DNA of 64,000 nucleotides from Prado023 sp963714995 (GCA_963714995.1 CAVQQP010000005.1:62001-126000), one strand, 5' to 3'. Counted from the first letter of the stretch, positions 46,299 through 57,917 are shown. Notes: generated from the letters alone by a model not told the origin. Numbers and translations are program-made.

Positions 46299-47660
46299 AT
46301 GCTGCTGGGCATGGGCCTCGGTGTGCAGCCGCCTGATCCGGTCCTCCCGGGGCCGAGCGGCCTGCCCGCGCCCACCGCACCTGCGCCGGCGGCGGACGGG
46401 GTGCGCTGGCCCGTGCTGGCCACGCCCAACTCGCGGCGGCTGCTGGCCACGCGGCTGACGGGCCAGGCCTCCGATGGCCTGCTGCAGGCGGCGCTCGGCT
46501 CGTTCGTCCTGTTCTCCCCGGAGCGCCAGGCGACCGCCGGGCAGGTCGCAGCCGCGTTCGCGCTGCTGCTCCTGCCGTACTCCCTGCTGGGTCCGTTCAC
46601 CGGCGTGTTCCTGGACCGGTGGAACCGCGCCCGGGTCCTGGTCGTGGCCAACGTCGCCCGCAGTGCCCTCATGGTCGGCGTCGCCCTCATGGTGGCCGCC
46701 GACCGCGACGGCTTGGACCTGGGCACGGCCGTGCTGATCTCGATGGGGATCGGGCGGCTGTGGCTGGCCGGCCTGTCCGCCGGGCTGCCCCTGGTCGTCG
46801 CCCCGGCACACCTGGTCACGGCCAACGCGCTGTTCCCCACCGCCGGGACGATCGCCTCGGCGATCGCCACCGTCACGGGACTGCTGCTCATGCCGGTCCT
46901 CGGCTCCGAGGGGGCCACTCGACTGATCCTCCTCGTGGCAGCCGGCCTCCTGGTCTCGGCGGCCATCGCCAGCCGGATCCCGCGCCGCGCCCTGGGCCCG
47001 GAGGCCGGGGAGGCCCGGCTGGCGTCGCTGACCTCGGATGTCATGGCCGTGGTGCGCGGGATGGTCGCCGGACTCATCCATGTGCACCACCGCCCCCGGG
47101 CCCGCCGCGGGATGGCCGTGGTGATGGCCCATCGGGTGGCGTTCGGGGCGCTGATGGTCGACACCCTGCTGGTGGTGCGCAACACCCTCAACCCCGCGAA
47201 CGATCCCGACGCGGCCCTGTCCGACTTCGCGCTCACGGCCGCGGGGGCCTCCCTGGGCAGCTTCCTGGCTGCGGTGACGGCCCCCCGGGTCATGCGCCGG
47301 ATCGGCCTGGCACCGTGGTCGGCCACCACCCTCTTCGTGGCGGCCGTCGTGGCGCCCCTGACGTTCGCCAGCCTGCAGCTGCCGCTCATGGCGATCGGCT
47401 CGCTGACCATGGGATTCGCCGGGCAGACGGTGAAGATCGCCGGCGACACCATCCTGCAGCAGGACATCGACGAGGGATACCGAGGTCGGGTGTTCTCGCT
47501 CTACGACGTCGGACTCAACGTCGCGCTGGTCAGCGGGATCTGCCTGACCGCCTTCACCGCCCCCACCGACGGGATCGCCCCGCCGCTGTGGATCGGGGTC
47601 GGGCTGCTGCTGGCGGCCACCGGCGCGTGGAGCCTGCGCCCCGCCGTGGTGCGTGGATAG
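46299..47660 (+). CDS. MFS family transporter
   Basis: This is a 453-residue permease with about 12 helices, related to macrolide-efflux and enterobactin-exporter-type MFS proteins. Visible features are TPNSRRLLATRLTGQASDGL in TM1, YSLLGPFTGVFLDRWNRARV (motif A), GLSAGLPLVVAPAHLVTANA and LQQDIDEGYRGRVFSLYDVG. The substrate is unknown. The start is ATG 46299, but ATG 46311 is equally possible. It lies just upstream of fhaA in the same direction. Confidence 0.85.
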   Translation: MLLGMGLGVQPPDPVLPGPSGLPAPTAPAPAADGVRWPVLATPNSRRLLATRLTGQASDGLLQAALGSFVLFSPERQATAGQVAAAFALLLLPYSLLGPFTGVFLDRWNRARVLVVANVARSALMVGVALMVAADRDGLDLGTAVLISMGIGRLWLAGLSAGLPLVVAPAHLVTANALFPTAGTIASAIATVTGLLLMPVLGSEGATRLILLVAAGLLVSAAIASRIPRRALGPEAGEARLASLTSDVMAVVRGMVAGLIHVHHRPRARRGMAVVMAHRVAFGALMVDTLLVVRNTLNPANDPDAALSDFALTAAGASLGSFLAAVTAPRVMRRIGLAPWSATTLFVAAVVAPLTFASLQLPLMAIGSLTMGFAGQTVKIAGDTILQQDIDEGYRGRVFSLYDVGLNVALVSGICLTAFTAPTDGIAPPLWIGVGLLLAATGAWSLRPAVVRG

Positions 47661-47732
47661 GATCGGGCTCGTTGCCGGTGCCGTCCGTCCTGAGCGGGCT
47701 CGTGCGCACACGGGCGCGGAAGGAGGTGGCCG

Positions 47733-48410
47733 GTGGGGATGCTCGACAACTTCGAGAAGAAGCTCGACCGCATGGTCAACGGCGCGTTCGCGAAGGCCTT
47801 CAAGTCCGAGGTCCAGCCGGTGGAGATCGCCGCCGGCCTGCAGCGTGAGCTCGATGACCGGGCCACCATCGTCAGCCGGGCGCGCACCGTCGTGCCCAAC
47901 GTCTTCGTCGTCGAGCTGTCCGCGGCGGACTTCGAGCGCCTCTCGGCGTTCGAGGCCACGGTCAACGAGGAGCTCGCCGGACTGGTGCGCGAGTATGCCC
48001 AGCAGCAGCGCTACGCGTTCGTGGGGGCGGCTGAGGTGACGCTGGCCAGGGACGACTCCCTCGGGACGGGTGTGTTCCGGATCCGCTCCGAGGTCCGCTC
48101 GGGCGGGCAGCCCGAGGCCGCCGTCCCGGTCGATGTCAGCGGTGAGCCGCACCTCGAGGTCGACGGGATCACCTACCCGCTGCACGCGGTCACGAAGCTG
48201 GGCCGTGGTACCGACGTGGACATCCGGATCGACGACCCCGGGGTGTCCCGGCACCATGCGGAGATCACGCTCGGGACCGACGTGACCCTGCGCGACCTCG
48301 GGTCGACCAACGGCACGCTGGTCAACGGCCGGATGATCGCCAGCGCGGTGCTCACCGACGGCGCCCGGATCCAGCTCGGGACGACGACGTTGACCTACCG
48401 GGCCAGGTGA
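47733..48410 (+). CDS. fhaA: FHA domain protein FhaA (DUF3662 + FHA)
   Basis: This 225-residue protein has an N-terminal DUF3662 domain (1-125, MLDNFEKKLDRMVNGAFAKA, EIAAGLQRELDD) and a C-terminal FHA domain (about 140-225, LGRGTDVDIRI, DPGVSRHHAEI, DLGSTNGTLVNG) that binds phosphothreonine. In mycobacteria FhaA binds the phosphorylated MviN-associated pseudokinase and slows lipid II export. It is shorter than mycobacterial FhaA, which has a long linker between its domains. AAGGAGGTGG precedes GTG 47733. It is the first gene of the fhaA-fhaB-pstP-rodA-pbpA-pknB cluster. Confidence 0.93.
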   Translation: MGMLDNFEKKLDRMVNGAFAKAFKSEVQPVEIAAGLQRELDDRATIVSRARTVVPNVFVVELSAADFERLSAFEATVNEELAGLVREYAQQQRYAFVGAAEVTLARDDSLGTGVFRIRSEVRSGGQPEAAVPVDVSGEPHLEVDGITYPLHAVTKLGRGTDVDIRIDDPGVSRHHAEITLGTDVTLRDLGSTNGTLVNGRMIASAVLTDGARIQLGTTTLTYRAR

Positions 48411-48413
48411 CCT

Positions 48414-48920
48414 GTGTCGGAGTTCGCGATCACCCTGATGCGGTTCGGCTTCCTGGCCGCGCTGTGGCTGGCCGTGTTCGCGATCGTCCTCGTCCTGCGC
48501 CGCGACCTCGGGGCCCCGAAGGAGGCGCGGCCGCAGCCGGCCAGCCGCCCGGTTCAGGGCCTGCCCACCTCCAGCAGCCCGCCCGTCCCGCCGCAGCCCA
48601 AGCAGCGCGCCGCCTCGCGCAGCTCCTCGACCCCCAGGAAGCTCTCCGTCGTGGAGGGCGAGCTGGCCGGCACCGTCGTGCCCCTGGGGTCCTCGCCGAT
48701 CACGGTGGGTCGTGCGGCCGACTCCACGCTCGTGCTCCAGGATGACTACGCCTCCAGCCGGCACGCGCGCTTCTTCCCCTCCGACGGCCAGTGGATCGTG
48801 GAGGACCTCGGGTCCACCAACGGCACATGGATCGATCGCACGCGGATCACCGGTCCGACCGTCCTGCGGGTCGGCGCCAAGGTGCGTGTCGGCCGCACGA
48901 CCCTGCAGCTGCAGCGGTAG
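48414..48920 (+). CDS. fhaB: FHA domain protein FhaB
   Basis: This 168-residue membrane protein has one N-terminal helix (about 9-28, FGFLAALWLAVFAIVLVL), a disordered Pro/Ser linker and a C-terminal FHA domain (about 80-168, VGRAADSTLVLQ, DDYASSRHARFF, DLGSTNGTWIDR). It recruits phosphothreonine proteins to the division site; in mycobacteria FhaB/FipA links PknA/B to FtsZ and FtsQ. The start is GTG 48414, 3 bases after the fhaA stop. Confidence 0.93.
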   Translation: MSEFAITLMRFGFLAALWLAVFAIVLVLRRDLGAPKEARPQPASRPVQGLPTSSSPPVPPQPKQRAASRSSSTPRKLSVVEGELAGTVVPLGSSPITVGRAADSTLVLQDDYASSRHARFFPSDGQWIVEDLGSTNGTWIDRTRITGPTVLRVGAKVRVGRTTLQLQR

Positions 48921-48926
48921 GGCGCG

Positions 48927-50537
48927 GTGATGACCCAGTTCCTGAGGTACGCGGCGAAGTCCGACGTGGGCATGGTGCGCCGCGACAACGAGGACTCGGG
49001 GTATGCGGGCCGGACCCTCCTGGTGGTCGCCGACGGCATGGGCGGCCATGCAGCCGGGGAGCTGGCGAGCTCGACGGCGGTGGCCACCCTGGCGGAGCTG
49101 GACTCCGAGGACCTGCCCGCCGGCGATGTCCTGACCGCCCTCGACGATGCCATGCTGACCTCGGCCGAGCGCATCGCCCAGTTCATCCAGGCCGATCCCT
49201 CCCGGGCCGGGATGGGGACCACGCTCACCGCCGTCCTCTGGCGTGGGGGCCGGATCGCGCTGATCCACGTCGGGGACTCCCGGGCCTACCTGCTGCGCGA
49301 CGGGGAGCTCAGCCAGATCACGCACGACCACACCTACGTCCAGACCCTGATCGACGCCGGCCGGATCACCGCGGAGGAGGCGCGCGTCCATCCCAAGCGC
49401 AACCTGCTGCTGCGCGCCATCGACGGCACCGGCGTGCCGGAGGGGGAGACGTCCATCCGCGAGGCGCGGGTCGGGGACCGCTACCTGCTGTGCAGCGACG
49501 GCCTGTGCGGCGTCGTGACCGATGCTGCGATCGAGGCCGTGCTGGCCCAGGTCGCGGATCCGACGGCCGCGGTCACGGAGCTGGTCGACCTGGCCCTGGC
49601 CGCCGGTGCCCCGGACAACGTGACCGCCGTGATCGCCGATGTGGTCGAGGTCGCCGATGCCGACCACGACCTGGAGTCCGCCCTCGGCGGACCGGTCGTC
49701 GTGGGTGCCGCCGGTGATCGGCGCAACCGGGCCGCGCTGCCGGGGCTGCTGTTCCCCGACGACGTGGGCCTCGGCGATGACGGCACCGTGGCGAGCGGTT
49801 CCCCCGGTGGTCCGGCGGTGGCCGGTGGCCTCGCCGCGCGAAGCCAGGCTCGGTCCCGTTCCGGTCCCGTCGACGAGGACGACGGCGAGGACCACGACGA
49901 GGACGTCGACCCCGACGACCCGGACCGCCCGGGAGGACCGGATGCGGAGCAGGGCGCTGCATCCCCGCTGATGCCGCCCACGACGGGCGCGCCGGGCTCG
50001 ATCGGTGCTGCGGTCGACTCCGGTGCCCTGCCGGTCGGGGGACCGGTCGGGGAGCCGGCCGTCAGCCCCTCCGAACCGGAGCACGGCTGGCTGCGCCGGC
50101 ACTGGCGGGGTGTGTCCGCGGCGGCAGCAGTCGGTGGGGTCCTGCTGGTGGGCGCCCTGGGCTTCCTGTGGTGGCTGAGCTCGCAGTGGTTCGTGGGTCC
50201 CAGCGGCGAGTACGTCGCGATCTACCAGGGCATCCCGCAGCAGGTGGCCGGCGTCCCCCTGAACCGGGTGGTGACGCGCACGGCGCTGCTGGTGGACACG
50301 CTGCCGTACTACGACCAGGCGCAGCTCAAGGGGACGCTCGATGCCGGGACCGAGGCCCAGGCCCAGCGCATCGTGACGGATCTGGAGGCCAAGTCCGCCG
50401 CGTGCTCGTCGGAGCAGTCCCCGTTCGGGTGCCCGGTGGCCCCGTCCGGTGCCGGGTCCGGGACCCTGCCCGGCGCCAGCGCCAGCCCCAGCGCTCCCAC
50501 CCCGACACCCACCGCGACCGTCGGGACCGCGCAGTGA
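48927..50537 (+). CDS. pstP: PP2C family protein phosphatase PstP
   Basis: This PPM-family Ser/Thr phosphatase counteracts PknB. The protein has 536 residues: a catalytic domain (1-240) with VRRDNEDSG, VVADGMGGHAAGELASS, GMGTTLTAVLW, HVGDSRAYLLRDG, DHTYVQ and SDGLCGVVTD, all carrying the metal-binding Asp residues. A long acidic/Pro linker, one transmembrane helix (about 395-415) and an extracytoplasmic tail follow. It starts at GTG 48927 (ATG 48930 is possible). Its stop overlaps rodA by 4 bases. Confidence 0.94.
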   Translation: MMTQFLRYAAKSDVGMVRRDNEDSGYAGRTLLVVADGMGGHAAGELASSTAVATLAELDSEDLPAGDVLTALDDAMLTSAERIAQFIQADPSRAGMGTTLTAVLWRGGRIALIHVGDSRAYLLRDGELSQITHDHTYVQTLIDAGRITAEEARVHPKRNLLLRAIDGTGVPEGETSIREARVGDRYLLCSDGLCGVVTDAAIEAVLAQVADPTAAVTELVDLALAAGAPDNVTAVIADVVEVADADHDLESALGGPVVVGAAGDRRNRAALPGLLFPDDVGLGDDGTVASGSPGGPAVAGGLAARSQARSRSGPVDEDDGEDHDEDVDPDDPDRPGGPDAEQGAASPLMPPTTGAPGSIGAAVDSGALPVGGPVGEPAVSPSEPEHGWLRRHWRGVSAAAAVGGVLLVGALGFLWWLSSQWFVGPSGEYVAIYQGIPQQVAGVPLNRVVTRTALLVDTLPYYDQAQLKGTLDAGTEAQAQRIVTDLEAKSAACSSEQSPFGCPVAPSGAGSGTLPGASASPSAPTPTPTATVGTAQ

Positions 50538-51952
50538 CGGCCGCGGTCATCCCCGGGTCCGCGCAGTCCGCCGTGACCTCCACCCAGCCGACCCGCCGCA
50601 CCACCGAGCTCGCCCTGCTGGTCCTGGTGTGGGCCCTGGGAGCCCTTGCCCTGCTGCTGGCCAGCGAAGGTGCCGCCGGCGAGGTCGTCGCTGACGTGCG
50701 CACCATCGTGATCATCGAGGGCGTGTGCCTGCTGGGCATCCACCTCGTGGTGCGCGCGCTGGCTCCCTACGCCGACCCGATCATGCTCCCGGCGGCCGCC
50801 GCACTGAACGTGCTGGGCATCGCGATGATCGGTCGCCTGGACATCGCCGATGCCAAGCGCGCGGCGGCCCGGGGTGTGGACATCCCCGACTCCGTGGCCG
50901 TCCAGCAGGCGATCTGGATGGCTGTGGGCGTCGTCGCCTGCGCCCTGGTGCTCGTGATCGTGCGCGACCACCGCAACCTGCGTCGCTACACGTACCTCAT
51001 CGGCCTGGCGGGGCTGATCCTGCTCCTGCTTCCCCTGGTCCCGGGCCTGGGCCTGACCATCCGGGGGGCCAACCTGTGGATCGCGGTGGGCCCGTTCACC
51101 TTCCAGCCCGCCGAGCTGGCCAAGGTCCTGCTGACGATCTTCTTCGCCTCCTACCTGGTCCTGACCCGTGAGTCGCTGTCGCTGGTCCGGCACAAGGTGC
51201 TGGGCCTGGGGATCCCGCGCGGCCGCGACCTCGGGCCGATCCTGGTGGCGTGGGCCATCGCCATGGGGATCGTGGTCTTCCAGCGGGACCTGGGCACGGC
51301 GGCGATGTTCTTCGGCCTGTTCGTGGGGCTGCTCTACGTGGCCACCGGACGGCGCTCGTGGATCGTGCTCGGATTCCTGCTCACCACGCTCGGTGCGGTG
51401 TTCGCCTACCTGGCGTTCGGCCACGTGCAGATCCGGGTGAAGGTGTGGCTGGACCCGTTCGCGTACGCCAAGGAGGAGGGCTACCAGATCGTCGAGTCGC
51501 TCTTCGGCTTCGCCAACGGCGGGATGATGGGCACAGGATGGGGTCGGGGCTACCCGCAGCTGGTGCCCTTCGCCGAGAGCGACTTCATCTTCAGCGCCCT
51601 GGGCGAGGAGCTCGGGATGGCCGGGGCGTTCGCGGTCATCGTGCTGTTCGCGATCCTGATCCAACGGGCCCTGCGCGTGGCGCACGCCAGCCGTGACCCG
51701 TTCGGCACCCTGCTGGTCACCGGGTACGCGATCGTCCTGGGACTGCAGGCGTTCATCGTGCTCGGCGGGGTCACCAAGCTGATCCCGCACACCGGGCTGA
51801 CGACCCCGTTCATGTCCGCGGGGGGCTCCTCGCTGCTGGCCAACTGGATCATCCTCGGGCTGCTGCTGCGGGTCTCGGACCACGTCCGCCGGCCCGACCC
51901 GGTCATCATCCGCCCGGATGACGCGACCACCGAGGTGGTGCGGGTGCCGTGA
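50534..51952 (+). CDS. rodA: SEDS peptidoglycan glycosyltransferase RodA/FtsW-like
   Basis: This SEDS-family lipid II polymerase has 472 residues and about 10-12 transmembrane helices. Family motifs are PLVPGLGLTIRGANLWI, GPFTFQPAELAKVLLTIFFA, FQRDLGTAAMFFGLFVGLLY and a TGLTTPFMSAGGSSLLANW end. The conserved Asp needed for activity lies in FQRDLGTA. It pairs with the class B PBP encoded next. It starts at GTG 50534, overlapping pstP by 4 bases; pbpA overlaps its end by 4 bases. Confidence 0.94.
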   Translation: MTAAVIPGSAQSAVTSTQPTRRTTELALLVLVWALGALALLLASEGAAGEVVADVRTIVIIEGVCLLGIHLVVRALAPYADPIMLPAAAALNVLGIAMIGRLDIADAKRAAARGVDIPDSVAVQQAIWMAVGVVACALVLVIVRDHRNLRRYTYLIGLAGLILLLLPLVPGLGLTIRGANLWIAVGPFTFQPAELAKVLLTIFFASYLVLTRESLSLVRHKVLGLGIPRGRDLGPILVAWAIAMGIVVFQRDLGTAAMFFGLFVGLLYVATGRRSWIVLGFLLTTLGAVFAYLAFGHVQIRVKVWLDPFAYAKEEGYQIVESLFGFANGGMMGTGWGRGYPQLVPFAESDFIFSALGEELGMAGAFAVIVLFAILIQRALRVAHASRDPFGTLLVTGYAIVLGLQAFIVLGGVTKLIPHTGLTTPFMSAGGSSLLANWIILGLLLRVSDHVRRPDPVIIRPDDATTEVVRVP

Positions 51953-53394
51953 CCAGATCCCTGAACCGCCTGGCGATCGGTCTCCTGGTGCTCATGGTCG
52001 CCCTGCTCGTGCAGCTGACCCGGATCCAGGTGCTCCAGCGCGCCGAGCTCAATGCCATGCCGGGCAACCAGCGCACCCTGCTCACCGAGTACTCCCGCCA
52101 GCGCGGGCCGATCCTCGTGGATCGCGCGCCCATCGCCGAGTCCGTCGAGACCGACGACGAGCTGAAGTACCTGCGCACGTACCCCATCGGGCCCATGTTC
52201 GCCTCGGCCACCGGCTTCTACTCGATCGTGTACGGGGCCACCGGCCTGGAGAAGGCCGAGAACGAGGTCCTCTCCGGGGAGGACCCGCGCCTGTTCGTCG
52301 ACCGGATGCAGCAGCTGTTCGCCGGCCGGGAGATCGAGGGCGGATCGGTCACGACGACCCTGGACGGGCGCGCGCAGGAGGCCGCGTGGGATGGCCTGCG
52401 GGGGATGGTGGGGTCGGTCCTGGCCATCGAGCCGAGCACCGGACGGATCCTGGCCCAGGCCCAGAGCCCGTCGTTCGACCCCAACAAGTTGAGCTCGCAC
52501 AACTCCAGGGAGGTCAACGCGTACTACAAGGAGCTCGAGGACGACCCCGACACGCCCCTGCTCAACCGGCCGATCGCCAAGACCAATCCGCCGGGCTCGA
52601 CCTTCAAGGTGGTGACCGCCGCCGCGGCACTGGAGTCCGGGAGGTTCGAGCCGGACAGCATCCTGCCCGGGCCGGCCACCTACACCCCGCCCGGGACGAG
52701 CGTGGCCATCCCCAACTACTTCGACGGCCCCTGCGGCCCCAACGACGAGATCACCCTCGCCGATGCGCTGGCCATCTCGTGCAACACGGCCTTCGCCTGG
52801 TTGGGCAACGAGCTCGGTGACGACGCGCTGCGCGACCAGGCCCAGAAGTTCGGCTTCGACGAGTCCTTCGAGACGCCCCTGAGGGCCGCGACCTCCCGGT
52901 TCCCCGCCGATCCCGACGAGCCGCAGACCGCGATGTCGGCCATCGGCCAGTTCGACGTGCGGGCCACGGCCATGCAGATGGCGATGGTGGCGGCTGCCGT
53001 GGGCAACGCCGGGGTCACCATGCGGCCCGGCCTGGTGGACCAGGCTGCCGCCCCGGACCTCGCACCGCTCGAGACGTTCGAGCCGACCGAGTTCGCCCAG
53101 GCCATGAGTCGGGAGAACGCCGCCCAGCTCGCCGACATGATGGTCGGCGTGGTCAACGAGGGCACCGGCTCGAACGCCCAGATCCCGGGGGTGGAGGTGG
53201 CCGGCAAGACCGGCACCGCCCAGACCGCCAAGGACCGGCCGAACATCGCCTGGTTCATCTCCTTCGCCCCGGCAACCGACCCCCAGGTGGCCGTGGCCGT
53301 GGCCATCGAGAGGTCCGGGGCGGCCGAGGTGGGTGGCAACACGCTGGCGGCACCGATCGCGCGTGCCGTGATGGAGGCAGTGCTGTCCGGCTGA
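51949..53394 (+). CDS. pbpA: Class B penicillin-binding protein PbpA
   Basis: This is a DD-transpeptidase of 481 residues with one N-terminal membrane anchor (about 8-27, LAIGLLVLMVALLVQLT). The PBP dimerisation region is short. The active site has the nucleophile Ser217 in NPPGSTFK, SCN at 277-279 (AISCNT) and KTG at 420-422 (VAGKTGTAQT). It partners RodA, and in mycobacteria PbpA is needed for septum formation. It starts at GTG 51949. Confidence 0.95.
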   Translation: MTRSLNRLAIGLLVLMVALLVQLTRIQVLQRAELNAMPGNQRTLLTEYSRQRGPILVDRAPIAESVETDDELKYLRTYPIGPMFASATGFYSIVYGATGLEKAENEVLSGEDPRLFVDRMQQLFAGREIEGGSVTTTLDGRAQEAAWDGLRGMVGSVLAIEPSTGRILAQAQSPSFDPNKLSSHNSREVNAYYKELEDDPDTPLLNRPIAKTNPPGSTFKVVTAAAALESGRFEPDSILPGPATYTPPGTSVAIPNYFDGPCGPNDEITLADALAISCNTAFAWLGNELGDDALRDQAQKFGFDESFETPLRAATSRFPADPDEPQTAMSAIGQFDVRATAMQMAMVAAAVGNAGVTMRPGLVDQAAAPDLAPLETFEPTEFAQAMSRENAAQLADMMVGVVNEGTGSNAQIPGVEVAGKTGTAQTAKDRPNIAWFISFAPATDPQVAVAVAIERSGAAEVGGNTLAAPIARAVMEAVLSG

Positions 53395-53611
53395 CCCGCA
53401 GCGACTGGCTCGTCCGGCCCCGTCCCGCGGTGCTGTCCCGCGGCCCTGTCGGCTGAGTCCGGCGCGCAGGCGGGAGAGGTCCGGGCTCCCGGGCGGCATG
53501 CCTGCTTCGCGGTAGATTGGGCGCCGGTGGGCGGGTCCTACGAGCGACCCCGCCCGATCCGGATGGCCGGGCATGCGCACAGCACGCGACAGCCACGGGA
53601 CAGGAGAGCGG

Positions 53612-55534
<1,923 letters not shown>

Positions 55535-55594
55535 GAGGCCGCCGGACCCCACGGCGTGCCCGGGGCGGACCGGACGGCCCGCGCCGCAGGCGCC

Positions 55595-56902
55595 CTAGTG
55601 GCGGGTCTGCCAGGCGGCCCATGCCGAGTCGGTCATGTCGCTCAGGGATCTCCGGGCGCGCCAGCCGAGCAGCACGCCGGCGAGGCTCGGGTCGGCCACG
55701 AGGGCCGGCGGGTCCCCGGCCCGACGCTCGGCGATCTCGACGGCGAACTCCCTGCCCATCGATCGGCGCAGGGCCTCGATGACCTGGAACACCGAGTACC
55801 CGGTGCCGGTGCCGATGTTGACGGCGACGTGGTCCTCCAGGCGGGGGGCGTCCTCGACCCCCGCGACCCGGGCCACCATCGAGCCCAGCTGGGACGCGAC
55901 CTCGGCGACCAGCTCGCCGGCCTGGCCGCGCCGTCCACCTGGTCCGGTCGTGGACCGGATCACCCCCGGGATGCGCTGGGCGGCCATCTCCACGGCGCGG
56001 GCCGCTGCGGGCATCCGCTCGATGGCCCGGGCCGGGACCTGGGACGCAGCCTCCACCGCAGCCGACCCGCCCGGGATCCGGGCGGCGGCTGACTCGGCAC
56101 GGGCAGCCGCATCCTGCACGCGGTCCCCGGCAGCGCGCAGCACCTCGGCCTGGTGGGAGATCTCGACGATCCGGGCCGCGGCCACGTGAGCTGCGGAGAG
56201 GTCCGCGACGTGGATGTAGTCGCGGATGCACGAGCCGTCCGCGGTCGGGTAGTCATCGCCGAACACCTTGGGACGACGGCCGTTCTCCAGGGCCTCGAGG
56301 ACCATCGGGATCAGGTTCAGGGCGGCCGGGTCGCCGAGCTCGGGGCTCGCGGCCCCGGCGACGTTGAAGTACCGCAGGCTCATCGCGTGCCACTTGTGGG
56401 CGTGCGCGGTGGCGGCCACCATGTGCTCACCGGCAAGCTTCGTGGCGCCGTAGGGGTTCACGGGCATCCGTGGGGCCCACTCCATGATCCGACCGTCCCC
56501 GGAGATCCCCGGGGCACCCGGGGTCAGGTCCGGCTGGCCGTACACCGCCGCCGACGAGGAGAACACCATCTGGGTCGTGCCTGCCGCGACCATCTCCTCG
56601 AGCAGGACCTGCAGCCCGCCCACGTTCTGCGACCAGTAGTACAGCGGGCGCTCGACGGACTCGCCGACCTGCTTGCGCGCGGCGAAGTGCATCACCCCGG
56701 TGATCGGGTGGCTGGCGAAGGCGCGCCGGACGGCGCGGCGGTTGCCCACGTCCGCCTTGATCAGGGGGACTCCTGCCGGCAGGCGGTTCGCCCGACCGGT
56801 GGACAGGTCGTCGAGCACCACGACATCGCGGCCGCTGGCCACCATGTCGCGCACGACGTGCGCCCCGATGTACCCAGCTCCGCCGGTGATCAGCCACGCC
56901 AT
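55595..56902 (-). CDS. galE: UDP-glucose 4-epimerase GalE with a large internal insertion
   Basis: This extended SDR epimerase interconverts UDP-glucose and UDP-galactose. It has 435 residues against the usual 320-340. The NAD motif GGAGYIGAHV, the catalytic Ser in FSSSAAVYG, YGATK and DDYPTADGSCIRDYIHV are all normal. Between HVADLSAAHVAA and VNIGTGTGYSVFQV about 114 extra residues (about 245-358, bases 55829-56170) form an Ala/Arg-rich, predicted amphipathic helical stretch with repeated AAARIPG-like units. The final 75 residues match the usual C-terminus. TAGGCT ends 7 nt before ATG 56902, so it is probably leaderless. The insertion lies on the substrate-domain side and need not abolish activity. 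Confidence 0.88.
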   Translation of the reverse strand: MAWLITGGAGYIGAHVVRDMVASGRDVVVLDDLSTGRANRLPAGVPLIKADVGNRRAVRRAFASHPITGVMHFAARKQVGESVERPLYYWSQNVGGLQVLLEEMVAAGTTQMVFSSSAAVYGQPDLTPGAPGISGDGRIMEWAPRMPVNPYGATKLAGEHMVAATAHAHKWHAMSLRYFNVAGAASPELGDPAALNLIPMVLEALENGRRPKVFGDDYPTADGSCIRDYIHVADLSAAHVAAARIVEISHQAEVLRAAGDRVQDAAARAESAAARIPGGSAAVEAASQVPARAIERMPAAARAVEMAAQRIPGVIRSTTGPGGRRGQAGELVAEVASQLGSMVARVAGVEDAPRLEDHVAVNIGTGTGYSVFQVIEALRRSMGREFAVEIAERRAGDPPALVADPSLAGVLLGWRARRSLSDMTDSAWAAWQTRH

Positions 56903-56925
56903 GGTGGGCAGCCTAGTGCCTGCGC

Positions 56926-57867
56926 TCACTTGAGCAGACGGCTCATCCGGCGGTCCGCCAGGGGTTTCCCCCCGGTCTGGCACGTGGCGCAGTACTGCAG
57001 GCTGGAGTCGGCGAAGCTGACCTCCCGCACGACGTCCCCGCACACCGGGCACGGCTGGCCGGTGCGGCCGTGCACGGCCATGCCGGCCTTCTTCTCCGCC
57101 TTCAGCGTCGCGGGATCCGTGGCTCGAGCGACCCTCACCGCCTCAGCCAGGGTGTCGCGCAGGGCCGCGTACAGCCGGGCCTCCGCCTCAGGCGGCTGGG
57201 TGCCTGCCGGGGCGAACGGGCTGATCCGGGCGGCATGCAGGATCTCGTCGGAGTAGGCGTTGCCGATCCCGGCGATCCGGGACTGGTCGCGCAGCACGCC
57301 CTTGATCTGGGATCGCCCGGAGGCGACGAGGATCTGGTGGAACAGCTCGGGCGTCAGGTCCTCGAGGGGATCGGGGCCCAGCCGCGCCACCGCCGGCACG
57401 TCCGTGGGAGCACGCACCACATGGACCGCCAGGCGCTTCTGGGTGCCCGCCTCGGTGACGTCCAGCGCCCCGACCGGGGTCCCCGGCGGCTCGCCCCCCG
57501 GACCGCCGTCGTCCCCGGCCCCGAACACGATCCGCAGGGCCAGCGCCGATCCGGCTCCGCGGCCACCCCCGCGCCGGCCGAACGGGGCCGGGGCCGCGGG
57601 CGGGTCCTCGCGCCACCGCGCCCACCCGGCCCGGGACAGGTGGATGACCACGTACAGCGGCTCGCCCTGGGGATCGACGAGCTCGAGGACCAGGTGCTTG
57701 CCGAGCCGGGAGAAGCCCAGGACGTCGCACCCGGCCACCGCGCTGACCGGGGGGTCGAACGTCTTGAGGGCGCTGATCGCCGCGACCTCGACGCGCAGCA
57801 CCCGGAGTCCGGTGGTGCGCAGGGCCAGCGCCTCGGCGAGCGCGCTGACCTCGGGGAGCTCGGGCAC
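56926..57867 (-). CDS. Fpg/Nei family DNA glycosylase
   Basis: This base-excision DNA glycosylase/AP lyase of 313 residues removes oxidised bases. Pro2, the Schiff-base nucleophile after Met removal, and Glu3 are in VPELPEVSAL. The H2TH region is QIKGVLRDQSRIAGIGNAYS, and the C-terminal zinc finger is CPVC...SLQYCATCQ (Cys x4). It is closer to Fpg/MutM-like Nei proteins of actinobacteria than to classical MutM. The start is GTG 57867. An internal Gly/Pro-rich loop (about 90-120) is a low-complexity addition. Confidence 0.9.
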   Translation of the reverse strand: MPELPEVSALAEALALRTTGLRVLRVEVAAISALKTFDPPVSAVAGCDVLGFSRLGKHLVLELVDPQGEPLYVVIHLSRAGWARWREDPPAAPAPFGRRGGGRGAGSALALRIVFGAGDDGGPGGEPPGTPVGALDVTEAGTQKRLAVHVVRAPTDVPAVARLGPDPLEDLTPELFHQILVASGRSQIKGVLRDQSRIAGIGNAYSDEILHAARISPFAPAGTQPPEAEARLYAALRDTLAEAVRVARATDPATLKAEKKAGMAVHGRTGQPCPVCGDVVREVSFADSSLQYCATCQTGGKPLADRRMSRLLK

Positions 57868-57917
57868 GGCACTCAGGGTGGCATGACCACGCAACGGGAT
57901 GCGCGTGGTCGGTGGGA

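Noticed and set aside
46218..50102. Very long open frame on the minus strand (about 1294 codons) opposite fhaA-fhaB-pstP
   Set aside because: It is antisense to well-supported genes, has no family motifs, and its composition (Arg/Gly/His/Asp/Gln-rich) is that of a shadow frame in high-G+C DNA.
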